A stretch of DNA of 29,232 bases from Paulinella micropora (Eukaryota; Cercozoa; Imbricatea; Euglyphida): assembly GCA_009731375.1 (NCBI GenBank), contig BJOX01000098.1, positions 534,186 through 563,417 on the forward strand. The letters run 5' to 3'. Both the position numbers and the translations under genes were made by a program. The stretch's first letter is position 1, and every line of letters begins with the position of its first letter. Under the pieces are notes generated by a model. That model was not told where the DNA came from. It saw nothing but the letters and a program-made list of their open reading frames with translations, and searched no databases. This document shows, piece after piece, positions 9,454 through 19,550 of this stretch.

Positions 9454-9855
9454 CGGCCTCGGGAGTAATCTCAGCAATTCATTTTAGCACTACTTTGTTA
9501 TTGTGTTTACTGCTGCTCCTTATTTCAACTATATCCCTGAAAAGAGCTCGTTTCAAGGCTGTCCATGCGCAAAGAATCAGCGTCTAAACCCCTCTTGCAC
9601 AACTTTTAGGGCCTTGGAGCATTCTTAGCCATTCATTTTGGCACTATTTTACCAGAATTTTTGCTAATCTTTATTTCAAAGTAATTCCCTAAAAAGACGG
9701 AGACCGGAGGTTGTGAAAACAAAAAAAATCAGCCTCTCAACTCTTCTGGCACAACTGTGAGAGCCTTGGAGCATTCTCAGCAATTCATTTCGGTGCCCGC
9801 TAGTTCGCTTCGGATACGCATAGTTGCCGGGCTGGGTTTCCGGGGGGGGCGGGAG
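9454..9855. repeat. Satellite-like repeat, units of about 150-165 bp
   Basis: The anchor GGAGCATTCTCAGCMATTCA recurs around 9467, 9617, 9768 and (beyond the next gap) 9946. Sequences between anchors also align (AATCAGCSTCT at 9575 and 9727). GC-balanced, no frame of note. Confidence 0.6.
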
Positions 9856-9915
<60 letters not shown>

Positions 9916-9925
9916 NNNNNNNNNN
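9856..9925. other. 60-nt poly-C run ending at a 10-N gap
   Basis: Uninterrupted C from about 9856 to 9915, then ten N, preceded by a G-rich segment (GGGGGGGGCGGGAG) that could pair with it. Confidence 0.9.
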
Positions 9926-10439
9926 ACAGCTCTTAGAGCCGTGGAGCATTCTCAGCCATTCATTTTGGTGCGGCTGGAGTTTCCGGGGGAGGCCCCCCCG
10001 GATCCCCCCTTTCCACAGTCGACAGGGTACGTTCGATTGCCGGAGGTACCGGCAGGTACTGCTAAAAAACAAGGAATTTCGGCCGTTCAGACACTCCCCT
10101 AACGCAAATATTTGCGCAAATTCCAAAAAAACATCGACATCGAGTTTGGGGCTAGCCACCCTGCAAATAAGAGCTCCCAACTCCTCCTGGTTCCCACAAA
10201 CCATGATTTATTGCAGCAGGGTTGCCGACATGGGGGGTAAAAAAACTAGGAATTTTATTCAGAACACTCCCTAAAGCAAATATTTGCATGAATTTCAAAA
10301 AAAAAACTATATCAGCATCGACAGCGAGTCTGAGGCTGACATCCTGCAAGTATGAGCCCTCAACCCCTCCTAGGTGCCACAAACCATGATTAAGTGATGC
10401 ACGGGTGCCAATTTGCAGGTGTATGTGTGTGTGTGTGTG

Positions 10440-10440
<1 letters not shown>
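9926..10440. repeat. Satellite-like repeat, second part
   Basis: Continues the array. Two adjacent units of about 172 bp are recognisable (GCAAATATTTGCRYRAAT at 10104 and 10276; CCACAAACCATGATT at 10194 and 10378), ending in a short (GT)n. Confidence 0.55.
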
Positions 10441-10481
<41 letters not shown>

Positions 10482-10862
10482 AAAAATTTTNNNNNNNNNN
10501 NNNNNNNNNNNNNNNNNNNNNNNNNNNNNNNNNNNNNNNNNNNNNNNNNNNNNNNNNNNNNNNNNNNNNNNNNNNNNNNNNNNNNNNNNNNNNNNNNNNN
10601 NNNNNNNNNNNNNNNNNNNNNNNNNNNNNNNNNNNNNNNNNNNNNNNNNNNNNNNNNNNNNNNNNNNNNNNNNNNNNNNNNNNNNNNNNNNNNNNNNNNN
10701 NNNNNNNNNNNNNNNNNNNNNNNNNNNNNNNNNNNNNNNNNNNNNNNNNNNNNNNNNNNNNNNNNNNNNNNNNNNNNNNNNNNNNNNNNNNNNNNNNNNN
10801 NNNNNNNNNNNNNNNNNNNNNNNNNNNNNNNNNNNNNNNNNNNNNNNNNNNNNNNNNNNNNN
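10441..10862. other. G40 run, AAAAAATTTT, and a 372-N gap
   Basis: Forty G, ten A/T bases, then N from 10491 to 10862. Another homopolymer-associated assembly break. Frames spanning the N run are meaningless. Confidence 0.9.
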
Positions 10863-11229
10863 CTGGGCTATCAACCAGCATATGCGGAGTTTAAGATCTT
10901 TTACGCGCGCAACGACCCTCCTCCCCAGCATCTACCACCAAAGGGTTATGAGTTGGCGTCACAGTTTAACGCCTTGAGACCATTGGGCTGGAACTCTGTT
11001 TAGCAAGTGTGACTAGGTTTTTCATCGGGATTTCCCTCAAACATGTCAGTCAACACTCCAAGGCAGATTTACTATATCTGAGGCGTACTGATGCAGCTAA
11101 TGGCATATCCTCAACGGACATAAGCCTCCAATACCCTTGTTCGAGGTCCTCCACCCCCCCGTGTCAGTCTCTCGCCTGATGATCGGGGCCACCGATGGAG
11201 CTCCTGAGGGCAAGACTGCACTAAGCCGA
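10863..11229 (+). other. Orphan complex island between gaps, possible coding fragment
   Basis: After the gap a plus-strand frame runs to 11003 (LGYQPAYAEFKIFYARNDPP ... ALRPLGWNSV, stop) without repeats and with protein-like composition. The remaining 225 bp show no long frame. It could be the end of a transposable-element ORF. With both flanks missing I cannot say more. It is opposite in strand to the host gene. Confidence 0.35.
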
Positions 11230-11574
11230 NNNNNNNNNNNNNNNNNNNNNNNNNNNNNNNNNNNNNNNNNNNNNNNNNNNNNNNNNNNNNNNNNNNNNNN
11301 NNNNNNNNNNNNNNNNNNNNNNNNNNNNNNNNNNNNNNNNNNNNNNNNNNNNNNNNNNNNNNNNNNNNNNNNNNNNNNNNNNNNNNNNNNNNNNNNNNNN
11401 NNNNNNNNNNNNNNNNNNNNNNNNNNNNNNNNNNNNNNNNNNNNNNNNNNNNNNNNNNNNNNNNNNNNNNNNNNNNNNNNNNNNNNNNNNNNNNNNNNNN
11501 NNNNNNNNNNNNNNNNNNNNNNNNNNNNNNNNNNNNNNNNNNNNNNNNNNNNNNNNNNNNNNNNNNNNNNNNNN
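11230..11574. other. Assembly gap (345 N)
   Basis: Run of N between the orphan island and the (AAT)n that flanks SINE copy 3. Confidence 0.95.
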
Positions 11575-11608
11575 AATAATATTATTAATAATAATAATAA
11601 TAATAATA

Positions 11609-11884
11609 GTGCTTCTCTGTCAATGGCTGATGCATTTCTGCACATGCGCCTCCATCGTCTCACCCGTGAGGGGAGTACGAAGAAATGACGATAAGCTCTA
11701 ATGACACCCCCGCAAGGGCAGTTCCAACACTTCCAGACGGGCCGGTATGTTCCGGTATGTTCAATGAAAATACTGGTCCAGACGGATCGGTATGTTCAAT
11801 GAAAATACTGGTGGCACCGACGGGAATCGAACTGGCGACAGGGCCCAGATGGTAGAACTTGACCACTGGGCTATCACGGTGTCC
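11609..11884 (-). mobile_element. tRNA-derived SINE, copy 3 (full length)
   Basis: About 276 bp, almost identical to copy 2. It has the same tRNA-like 5' part with A and B boxes and the same 3' body ending GAGAAGCAC. The 26-bp unit is present twice, plus an extra 10-bp partial unit (CCGGTATGTT doubled, about 11742-11761). Flanked by (AAT)n on both sides. Same strand as the host gene. Confidence 0.85.
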
Positions 11885-11951
<67 letters not shown>

Positions 11952-12156
11952 TACGCATGAATATGTATTTTTGTGCGTATTTTTTCAAGCTGTCCAGGAA
12001 AGAGATGTGCTATGTGTGAATGTATGTATGAATGTATGTATGTATGCATGTATGTATTTTATGGCTTTGTACAGTCATTAGCAGTTACAAACGAAGTTCG
12101 ATATGCAATTATGTATTTATGTATATATTTATGTATGTACATATTTGCATGTTGAC
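11885..12156. other. (AAT)n and intronic (TATG) sequence
   Basis: AAT array to 11950, then moderately complex sequence with TATG repeats (12016-12055 and 12110-12150) leading to the exon 14 donor. Confidence 0.75.
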
Positions 12157-12250
12157 CGCGGAGTTGAAGAGCTGTCCCAGTTTCTTCTCAAGCTGCAGCT
12201 GCAGGTTCTGCTTGGATTGCTTGGCAGACGCAGCCAACTCTGGTTCATAT
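12157..12250 (-). CDS. Exon 14 of the large minus-strand gene
   Basis: 1 nt plus 31 codons: acceptor CGGTCAG entered in phase 2, donor TCCGCG|GTCAAC left in phase 0. It reads YEPELAASAKQSKQNLQLQL then EKKLGQLFNSA, a Gln/Lys-rich coiled-coil-like helix. The phase matches exon 13 (exit 2) and exon 15 (entry 0). Confidence 0.7.
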
Positions 12251-12359
12251 CTGACCGCGATTATCGATACACACAGCAACAAACACACTTTGAAGATAAA
12301 TGCATGACGCATGCAATAAATACATATGCATATACATATTCACATATACATATACATAC

Positions 12360-12395
<36 letters not shown>

Positions 12396-12574
12396 TCACA
12401 CATACATATACATATTCACACATACATATACATATTCACATATACATATACATATTCACATATACATATTCACATAACATATTCACATATACAAAAACAT
12501 ATACATATACGTATACATATACATATACATATACATATATATATATACATATACATATACATATGTACATATAC

Positions 12575-12626
<52 letters not shown>

Positions 12627-12733
12627 GTACACATACATATACATATACATGTACAGAAACATATGCAAATACATATACAGAAACATATACATATACATAT
12701 ACAGAAACATATACATATATACACATACAAATG

Positions 12734-12794
<61 letters not shown>

Positions 12795-12884
12795 GTATGC
12801 ATATACATATACATATACAGATACAGATACATAATACATATACATATACAGATAGATATACATAATACATATACATATGCATAT

Positions 12885-12939
<55 letters not shown>

Positions 12940-13050
12940 CACACACAAATATATATATATTATATATATATGCATATATATACATATATACATATATACA
13001 TATACATATATATATACATATACATATACATATACATATATATTATATAT

Positions 13051-13081
<31 letters not shown>

Positions 13082-13107
13082 AAAAAAATATACATATACA
13101 TATACAT

Positions 13108-13170
<63 letters not shown>

Positions 13171-13224
13171 CATACATACACACACATATATATATATATG
13201 TATATATATATATATGCATATCAC
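12251..13224. repeat. (ACATAT)n hexanucleotide intron
   Basis: About 65 bp of unique sequence, then some 900 bp of ACATAT with CACA, TACA and TA variants, an (AC)n stretch near 13105 and (TA)n to 13213. Frames on both strands are repeat translations (IHIHIY, YVYVYM). Confidence 0.9.
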
Positions 13225-13373
13225 CTTTCGAACACCAGCAGGGAGTCCAGCTCTTCCATACCGTTTTTCACATAAGCGAATTCACACCCCTCAAGCTTAG
13301 CCGAGAGCTGCTCCTCTGCCCTTCCAATCAATTCCTTGATCTGCAGTGTGAGACATTCTAGAGCCCGGCCTAA
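13225..13373 (-). CDS. Exon 13 of the large minus-strand gene
   Basis: 49 codons plus 2 nt from acceptor GCTTGCAG (phase 0) to donor GAAAG|GTGATA (phase 2). It reads [20 protein letters not shown] through [14 protein letters not shown], a charged helix. An alternative acceptor TTAG four bases further in (right edge 13369, phase 1) pairs equally well with an alternative donor of exon 12, so this junction is ambiguous by one residue. Confidence 0.7.
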
Positions 13374-13559
13374 CTGCAAGCTAGATGCCAACACAAAAGC
13401 ACAAGTTTGAAGAGAGATCGATGGATGTACAGATAGATAGGTAGATCTATAGAAAGATAGAAACCCAGATCGATGGATCGATGGATAGATAAATAGAATA
13501 TCGATAGATAGGTGTTTGGTCTATCAGTGCTGCATGTTTGGTCTATCAGATAGATAGAT
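13374..13559. repeat. Degenerate GATA repeats with two short element ends
   Basis: GATA variants. Around 13510-13550 the 3' terminus TGATAGACCAAACA (minus strand) occurs twice, each abutting TATC units. These look like extreme 5' truncations of the element family ending at 2198 and 16952. Confidence 0.5.
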
Positions 13560-13744
13560 GGATGAGATTTCGCAAAGAAAATCTTTGCAAAGGAAACGCA
13601 GTTTCACATCGACCAGCAATTTTTGTACTGTACATATGTCCGGGATGGGAATCACGGGTAGACTGTGTTCTCAAAAAAGAAGAGAAGGGTAGGTCGTTGA
13701 AGAAAAAGATAACCAGGAATGGAGAGGAGGACAAGGAAGAAGAA
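13560..13744 (-). mobile_element. R2-like non-LTR retrotransposon, 5'-truncated copy C
   Basis: About 185 bp matching only the 3' UTR of the copy at 26280-27668. On the minus strand it starts within the CTTCTTCC-rich part, passes ACAGTCTACCCGTGATTCCC and ends TTGCGAAATCTCATC against TATC units. The strong 5' truncation is typical of target-primed reverse transcription. Confidence 0.75.
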
Positions 13745-14020
13745 GATAGATAGGTACATAGATAGATAGACGTATGAAATCAGAAATAAAAGGCAGCTAG
13801 CTTGCTGCAAGCTGGGCGTTAAGGTGAACATTGATATAAATATACATGAATACGCAACTGTGGAGGATAGATAGGCAGATATTTACATAGATAGTTAGAT
13901 AGATAGATGAACGGATGCATGGGTGGACAGATAAGTAGGTAGGTAGATAGATCGATAGATATATAGATAAGTGTAGAGATAGCTAGATAGATAAATAGTT
14001 CAGATGGATAGACAGAACTT

Positions 14021-14063
<43 letters not shown>

Positions 14064-14126
14064 CAGCAGCAGTAGTAGTAGCAGTAGTAATAGTAGTAGT
14101 AGTAGTAGTAGGAGGAGGAGGAGGAG

Positions 14127-14205
<79 letters not shown>

Positions 14206-14257
14206 ATCGAGATTTAGATAGACAGATAGATAGACAGATAGAATAGAATAGAATAGA

Positions 14258-14292
<35 letters not shown>

Positions 14293-14368
14293 TAGATAAC
14301 CAGACAGATGGATTGATGGATCAAGATTTTGATCGGCAAGTCTTCCTATATGAAAACGGCTGATGCAG

Positions 14369-14420
<52 letters not shown>

Positions 14421-14421
14421 A

Positions 14422-14464
<43 letters not shown>

Positions 14465-14569
14465 GGGATGCATTACAAGTGCTTTTCCTCTCTTGACTCC
14501 ACATCAACAACCTTCCAGGTGAGTGTTGCAAATAGTTTCTCTTTATGTCAAGTGTCTTTTTATGCATAC
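13745..14569. repeat. GATA, (AGT)n and (CTAT)n intronic block
   Basis: Degenerate GATA repeats with a short dispersed repeat (AATAAAAGGCAGCTAGC, 13786-13802, also at 18013-18029), (AGT)n 14019-14205 with an internal GGA x5 block, GATA to 14290, (CTAT)n 14370-14464, then about 100 bp of complex sequence. No supported exon on this strand between 14465 and 14569. Confidence 0.75.
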
Positions 14570-14758
14570 ACAACAAGCGAGTGACCGCAGTTTCCCCACA
14601 GACGTCTCAGCTGTCACGTGCTCACTCAGCTGGCTCAGCGGCCCTTGCACAATGGTGTGGTACTGCCTGTGTGTTAGGTAGAGGTAGAACAAAGCCTCGC
14701 TGTGCGAAACCGTCGGCTGGAGAACTACCGCTGCCTTCGCGTCCGTCTCCCGCCGCAC
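14570..14758 (-). CDS. Exon 12 of the large minus-strand gene
   Basis: 63 codons, phase 0 entry after acceptor ATGTTAG and donor TTGTTGT|GTATGC in phase 0. It reads VRRETDAKAAVVLQPTVSHS, then EALFYLYLTHRQYHTIV and a polar helix ending KLRSLACC. The donor could instead be two bases earlier (GTGTAT, phase 1) if exon 13 uses its inner acceptor. Confidence 0.65.
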
Positions 14759-15072
14759 CTAACATAGATACATAAATAGCATACGATACATACATACATA
14801 TGTATTAAATATATATAATAATGTGCATGTATATGCACTTAAAATTACTTGTGTATACGTGTACATATATATGGATATTACATACATATATATATGATAC
14901 GAAATATATAAAGAAACATGATTACATTTTGTATCGTATATATATGTATGTAATATACATATATATGTACATGTATACAAACGTAATTTTCTGTATATAA
15001 TTCGTAATGTATATATACAGATAAAGATATGCATATATATAAATCGTAATGTGCATGTATATGTATATGTGC

Positions 15073-15115
<43 letters not shown>

Positions 15116-15346
15116 CGTATATGTATATGTATATGTATATGTATATATATACATATATATATGTATATGTATATGTATTTGTATATGTATGTAGTATGTA
15201 TATGTATATGTATCTGTATGTGTATATGTATATGTATATGTATATGTACATGTACAGTATATGTTTAGTATATGTATATGTATATGTATACGTATATGTA
15301 TATGTATATGTATGAAGTATATATATGTATACATGTATGTATGTAC
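14759..15346. repeat. TATATG-rich intron
   Basis: Degenerate TACA/TATA sequence to 15045, then TATATG hexamers 15048-15320. Minus-strand frames across it are repeat translations. Confidence 0.85.
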
Positions 15347-15376
15347 CCTTAGCAAGATCGCCTGCCGGTCTTTCTC
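15347..15376 (-). CDS. Exon 11, a 30-nt micro-exon
   Basis: Ten codons [10 protein letters not shown], phase 0 at both ends, between acceptor TACGTAAG and donor CTAAGG|GTACAT. It is the only non-repetitive sequence between exons 10 and 12, continues the charged helical character, and keeps the frame. Because it is so short it could be an intronic island; the gene frame also works without it. Confidence 0.45.
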
Positions 15377-15455
15377 CTTACGTAACATGCACAACACACA
15401 CACATACATGCGTACATACATACATACATACATACATAGATACATAGATACATAC

Positions 15456-15514
15456 CTGCTTGCTCGCTTCGTGCTGCGGTTCAGGCGCCCCCGCTTCTTC
15501 TGCATCAAGCTCGC
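15456..15514 (-). CDS. Exon 10 of the large minus-strand gene
   Basis: 2 nt plus 19 codons: acceptor TTGCACACAG (phase 1), donor AAGCAG|GTATGT, a full consensus. It reads ELDAEEAGAPEPQHEASKQ, an acidic, Pro-containing linker. The entry phase matches exon 9 (exit phase 1). Confidence 0.65.
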
Positions 15515-15534
15515 CTGTGTGCAAGTTGTACATC

Positions 15535-15870
15535 TTCCATCTATCTAATCTATCTACCTATCTACCTATCTAACCTATGTAAGCTATCTAATGATCTAAT
15601 CTATCTAATCTATCTAATCCATCTAATCCATCTGATCCATCTGATCCATCTGATCCAATCCATCTAATCCATCTAATTTATCTAATCCATCTAATCCATC
15701 TAATCCATATGATGTATCTAAATGATCCATCTAATCCATCTAGTCCCTCTGATCTATCTGATCTATCTAATCAAGTCAATCTATCTAATCAATCTATCTA
15801 CTCTATCTATCTCCTCTATCTACTCTATCTATCTATCAATCTATCTACTCTATCTATCTCCTCTATCTAC

Positions 15871-15939
<69 letters not shown>

Positions 15940-15948
15940 ACCAGCTTC
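15535..15948. repeat. Degenerate to perfect (CTAT)n array
   Basis: CTAATC/CATC variants (15545-15780) grade into pure CTAT (15870-15940). Plus-strand frames (YLSIYLSI) are artefacts. Confidence 0.9.
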
Positions 15949-16758
15949 TCAGTGCTCCGGCCTAAAACCAAATCCCAAACTCCCTATGACGACGGTTTTG
16001 TGTCCGCCGTGACCGCGCGCTGCGCAGGGCTAACAGACGACCAACTCTCGACCGGGGCCGTGATGCAAACGGTCGATGAAGTCGAGGTTGTAGAAGGTAA
16101 CTCACTACGAGCGTTAATGATGATAAATGCAGCCATGCGTTTTATCGAGGTTAAACTTCATGTCAGTGTGGCAAAAAAAATGATATTTGTTGTGCATCTA
16201 TCCTTCAGTTTCTTTTTTAGTCTTTTTGCTCTTTGCAGTTTGCACTCTGACTTTCTACCTAAGTGTGTGTTTCTCCCTCCACCCTCCCTGTTTACATTGC
16301 TTTTTGGGGCCTAGAGTAGTGCCGGGCAGCAAGCCTGGCCGTGGCGGGCCACGACTAGTGGCGGCGGGCAGTTTCGTCAGTATTCCGGCCCCGCCTCGAC
16401 TCGGCGATAGTACGGCTAGTACGGCTCAGCGGGAGCCTAGCCAGGCATAGGCCTGCGGCCTCTCAATTCCAATGTCCTTCGAATTCTTTCTTTCATGGTA
16501 GTCGTTACTAAATTTTTTAGTCCATGTGATTTGAACGGTTTAACTCCCGAAACCTCGGCTTGGTCATGACATCTCCTAATGGCACACGCCCCTGGGGAGC
16601 ATTTTTAGTGGTTGTTCCCGTACAGCTCAATGGCTCGGTTACCTTTCGGCTTGAACTGGGCACGGCAGCTTGTGAAGTGCTGAGAGTTCCCGTCCGAGGG
16701 TAGTATAGGAGGCTTATGGCTTTAAAGCTATGCCGCGCCCATAGATTGAACATATCTA
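15949..16758 (+). mobile_element. Insertion island, family K copy 1
   Basis: About 810 bp of complex sequence sharing both ends with the 435-bp island at 19551-19985. The 5' part is CAGTGCTCCGGCCTAAAACC onward; the 3' part ends GCCCATAGATTGAACATATC against CTAAC/CTAT repeats. It holds about 420 bp (16110-16540) absent from the other copy. A plus-strand frame (15709-16314) starts in the repeat and shows no domain. (TATC) polarity matches the retrotransposon copies. Confidence 0.6.
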
Positions 16759-16791
16759 ACTATCTAACTATCTACCTATCTACCTACCTAC

Positions 16792-16843
<52 letters not shown>

Positions 16844-16983
16844 TTAGAGATATCTATCTGGAGATATCTATCTGCTGCCCAGTTACAAACTGGTGATGAG
16901 ATGGAATAGATGTCTATGTCCTTGGATATGCAGCGCTGATAGACCAAACATATCTATCTATCTATCCATCTATCTATCTATCC

Positions 16984-17069
<86 letters not shown>

Positions 17070-17100
17070 ACATCTATCCATCATCTATCTCGGTGTGTAC
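16759..17100. repeat. (CTAT)n with a short element 3' end
   Basis: CTAT array, then about 95 bp of complex sequence (16860-16955) whose end, GCGCTGATAGACCAAACATATC, equals the minus-strand end of the island at 2198-2972, then CTAT again up to the exon 9 donor. Confidence 0.7.
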
Positions 17101-17290
17101 CTGCATGCGGCGTCAAGATTATGTCTGCCTGTTCTTCGGGCGGTGCCTCCCCCTGCTCCTGTGGACATGCTACTGCGTCCTTGCGCAGGTACGCCATCAC
17201 CGCCTTCTCCTCCTCCATCTTGCTCTCCCATACACTCTGCAGGCGATCTATTTGCTCCCCCCAAGCCTTCCAAAGGCCTGCCATCACTGC
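17101..17290 (-). CDS. Exon 9 of the large minus-strand gene
   Basis: 63 codons plus 1 nt: acceptor GCGTGCAG (phase 0), donor CATGCAG|GTACAC (phase 1). It reads AVMAGLWKAWGEQIDRLQSV, then ESKMEEEKAVMAYLRKD, a strongly charged helix, then an acidic Pro/Gln/Glu linker (PQEQGEAPPEEQAD). Confidence 0.75.
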
Positions 17291-17518
17291 CTGCACGCGT
17301 TTATGTATATATGTATGTAAATATGTATGCATTTACATATGTATTTTATTATGTATGTATGTATGCATGTATGGCCGTCACGTACTGCTAATCGCAATAG
17401 GCAGGTAGGCATGTATGTATGTATTTATATATATAAGTAAAAATTGCAATGGTTTACCCTAGGCTTAGTACAATGTTATATGTGTGTGCATGTATGTATG
17501 GCCTTGATCTAGAACTAC

Positions 17519-17704
17519 CTTCATGTACGGAACAAGATTGAAAGTAGACTGCCGGAGTAGAAGACGCGACAACAAGGTTGAAGCGCGGAGGTAATTAACC
17601 GAAGCCATCGCGTTCAGAACGTCATGCACAACCTCTTGTATGTCTTGGCGGCAACGTTTCCGCAACTGTTTCGCAAGCTGGGTGTAATTGGCTGCTAACT
17701 CGGC
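17519..17704 (-). CDS. Exon 8 of the large minus-strand gene
   Basis: 62 codons, phase 0 at both ends: acceptor GTAACACAG, donor ATGAAG|GTAGTT. It reads AELAANYTQLAKQLRKRCRQ, then helices with Leu/Arg repeats (ASTLLSRLLLRQ). Alpha-helical, no recognised domain. Between exons 8 and 9 only TATG-type repeat sequence is present. Confidence 0.75.
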
Positions 17705-18055
17705 CTGTGTTACATACATACACACGTAATTTTATACATGTAAACACATACACATAGTAATATATACATGCAGGGGAGGCCTGTAAACATCCACCATCTA
17801 TGCATATATACATATCTACATATATACATACATAAATGCATAAACGTATGCACAATGTATGTAATTTGCACCATATGTATAATTACATAGAAATAGATAC
17901 AAAAATAGAAACCATAGCAGATTATACATAATGTGCATAATACACACCATTCCATCCCCCCACCCGATATACAGATAGATGGATAGATAGATAGATAGAC
18001 CTATGAACTCATTAATAAAAGGCAGCTAGCAAGCAAGGTTGGCAGGTAGGTGTAC
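17705..18055. other. Intron with TACA repeats and an echo of the exon 7 donor
   Basis: Degenerate TACA/TATG sequence. At 17765-17779 fifteen bases (TACATGCAGGGGAGG) equal 18053-18067, which is the exon 7 end plus its donor. About 17990-18030 holds the short dispersed repeat also seen at 13770-13802. Confidence 0.6.
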
Positions 18056-18190
18056 ATGCAGGGGAGGATCGGTGGAAGCTCCCGGAGGCAAGCGGAACGA
18101 TCGTAGCTCCTTGTCTGCTGACATGAGCTGGCTGAGACAAGTGGCGAGGAAGTCTTGATCCTGGCGGCTGCGGTATGCCGGGTGTGCTAC
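18056..18190 (-). CDS. Exon 7 of the large minus-strand gene
   Basis: 45 codons, phase 0 at both ends: acceptor CTACCTTAG, donor CTGCAT|GTACAC. It reads VAHPAYRSRQDQDFLATCLS, then a helix (LMSADKELRS) and a Pro-rich end (LPPGASTDPPLH). The (TATC)/(TACC) microsatellite supplies the acceptor tract. The end resembles the motif scattered at 4864-5101. Confidence 0.7.
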
Positions 18191-18570
18191 CTAAGGTAGG
18201 TAGATAGATAGATACATAGATAGTCAGTTAGATGGATTGATGGATGGATAGAGAATTGCAGCGTTGATTTTCTCATTTCCAAGGAATTTTTTATTCCAAG
18301 GAAACATTGATGACCATGTGCTTTCTTATTTTCATACATACAAACATCGGTGACTATTGAATATGCATACAGACATGCGTGCAGACATACGATAAAATAG
18401 CAATGTGTTTTGAATAAAGCTATTGACACAACTGCAGGATGCGTGATTAATACACAACTGCAGGATTCGTGATTAATATTAAAAGTCAGTTCTGCAAAAA
18501 CAGGCAAAACAAAACAAAGCAAAACAAAACAAAACAAAACAACAATTGTTATGACATGCTAATGTGTCTG
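18191..18570. other. Intronic sequence with a 28-bp tandem duplication
   Basis: Mostly low-repeat AT-rich sequence. A near-perfect 28-bp duplication (ACACAACTGCAGGATKCGTG unit) lies at about 18425-18480, followed by (AAAAC)n 18500-18542. No exon supported. Confidence 0.6.
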
Positions 18571-18601
18571 ACCGTCTATCTATCTATCTATCTATCTATC
18601 A

Positions 18602-18673
<72 letters not shown>

Positions 18674-18724
18674 GTCTATCTGTCTATCTGTCTATCTATC
18701 CATCCCTTCCCTTCCCATCCCATC

Positions 18725-18798
<74 letters not shown>
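18571..18798. repeat. (CTAT)n microsatellite
   Basis: Long CTAT array with CTGT variants and a CCTTCC interruption at about 18702-18722. Confidence 0.95.
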
Positions 18799-19318
18799 GG
18801 AGTGAACCAAGGCCACTTGAGGTGTCACTGACCCTCCCTTGGGCTTGGTTTTTTGAAATGGGTGCCATCTGTCGACAGACAGAGAATTAGGGGATGGTGT
18901 GGGTGTGCTGGGCCCGTGGTGGGGTGCCTTATGTGTGCCTAGCCATACGCCTATAAGTCACATGCCGAAATAGCGACGGGAAGCACAATCCTGTTCCCTC
19001 AGGGTGCCCTTTCTCGCTTGTTGAGCCCGGAATAAAACCCACAGTGCTCTGTCGGTTTATACTAGACTGTCGAACAGTCTCGAAACTCCATCTGCTTACT
19101 GGGCCCTCTGTAATGGAGGTGGGAGCTCGTTCTGCAAGGGGCGCTTATGGAACGAGCCCTGGCCCCGCCTGGTACTAGGGAGCTTTGGTATCGCCTGTAT
19201 CAGTCCCTTCCGTGCAAACATCACGGCTTAGCTGGGCATCGGGTTAATACTTTATTCACAGACTTCCTTGGTTGACGAAATCAGAAGCTCCTTTTTTCTG
19301 ACATTAGTCGATATCTCA
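18799..19318 (+). mobile_element. Insertion island in (TATC)n, distinct family
   Basis: About 520 bp of complex sequence beginning GGAGTGAACCAAGG and ending GATATCTCATC directly at CTAC/CTAT units. The terminal TCTCATC is the same as in the R2-like copies (27658-27668, 23162, 13560), yet the body does not match them. No long frame. Probably a non-autonomous or 5'-truncated element using the same terminus. Confidence 0.5.
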
Positions 19319-19458
19319 TCTACCTACCTACCTACCTATCTACCTACCTACCTACCTATCTACCTACCTACCTACCTACCTACCTACCTACCTACCTACC
19401 TACCTACCTATCTATCTATCTATCTATCTATCTACCTACCTACCTACCTACCTATCTA

Positions 19459-19549
<91 letters not shown>

Positions 19550-19550
19550 C
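19319..19550. repeat. (CTAC)n then (CTAT)n microsatellite
   Basis: CTAC-rich array 19319-19455, then pure CTAT. Confidence 0.95.

Noticed and set aside
10152-10977. Long frames spanning N runs near 10.4-10.9 and 11.1-11.7 kb
   Set aside because: They are mostly N with poly-G or poly-Pro ends; no sequence support.
14465-14532. Plus-strand exon ending TTCCAG|GTGAGT
   Set aside because: A single donor-like match without an acceptor partner, further plus-strand exons or a protein-like frame.
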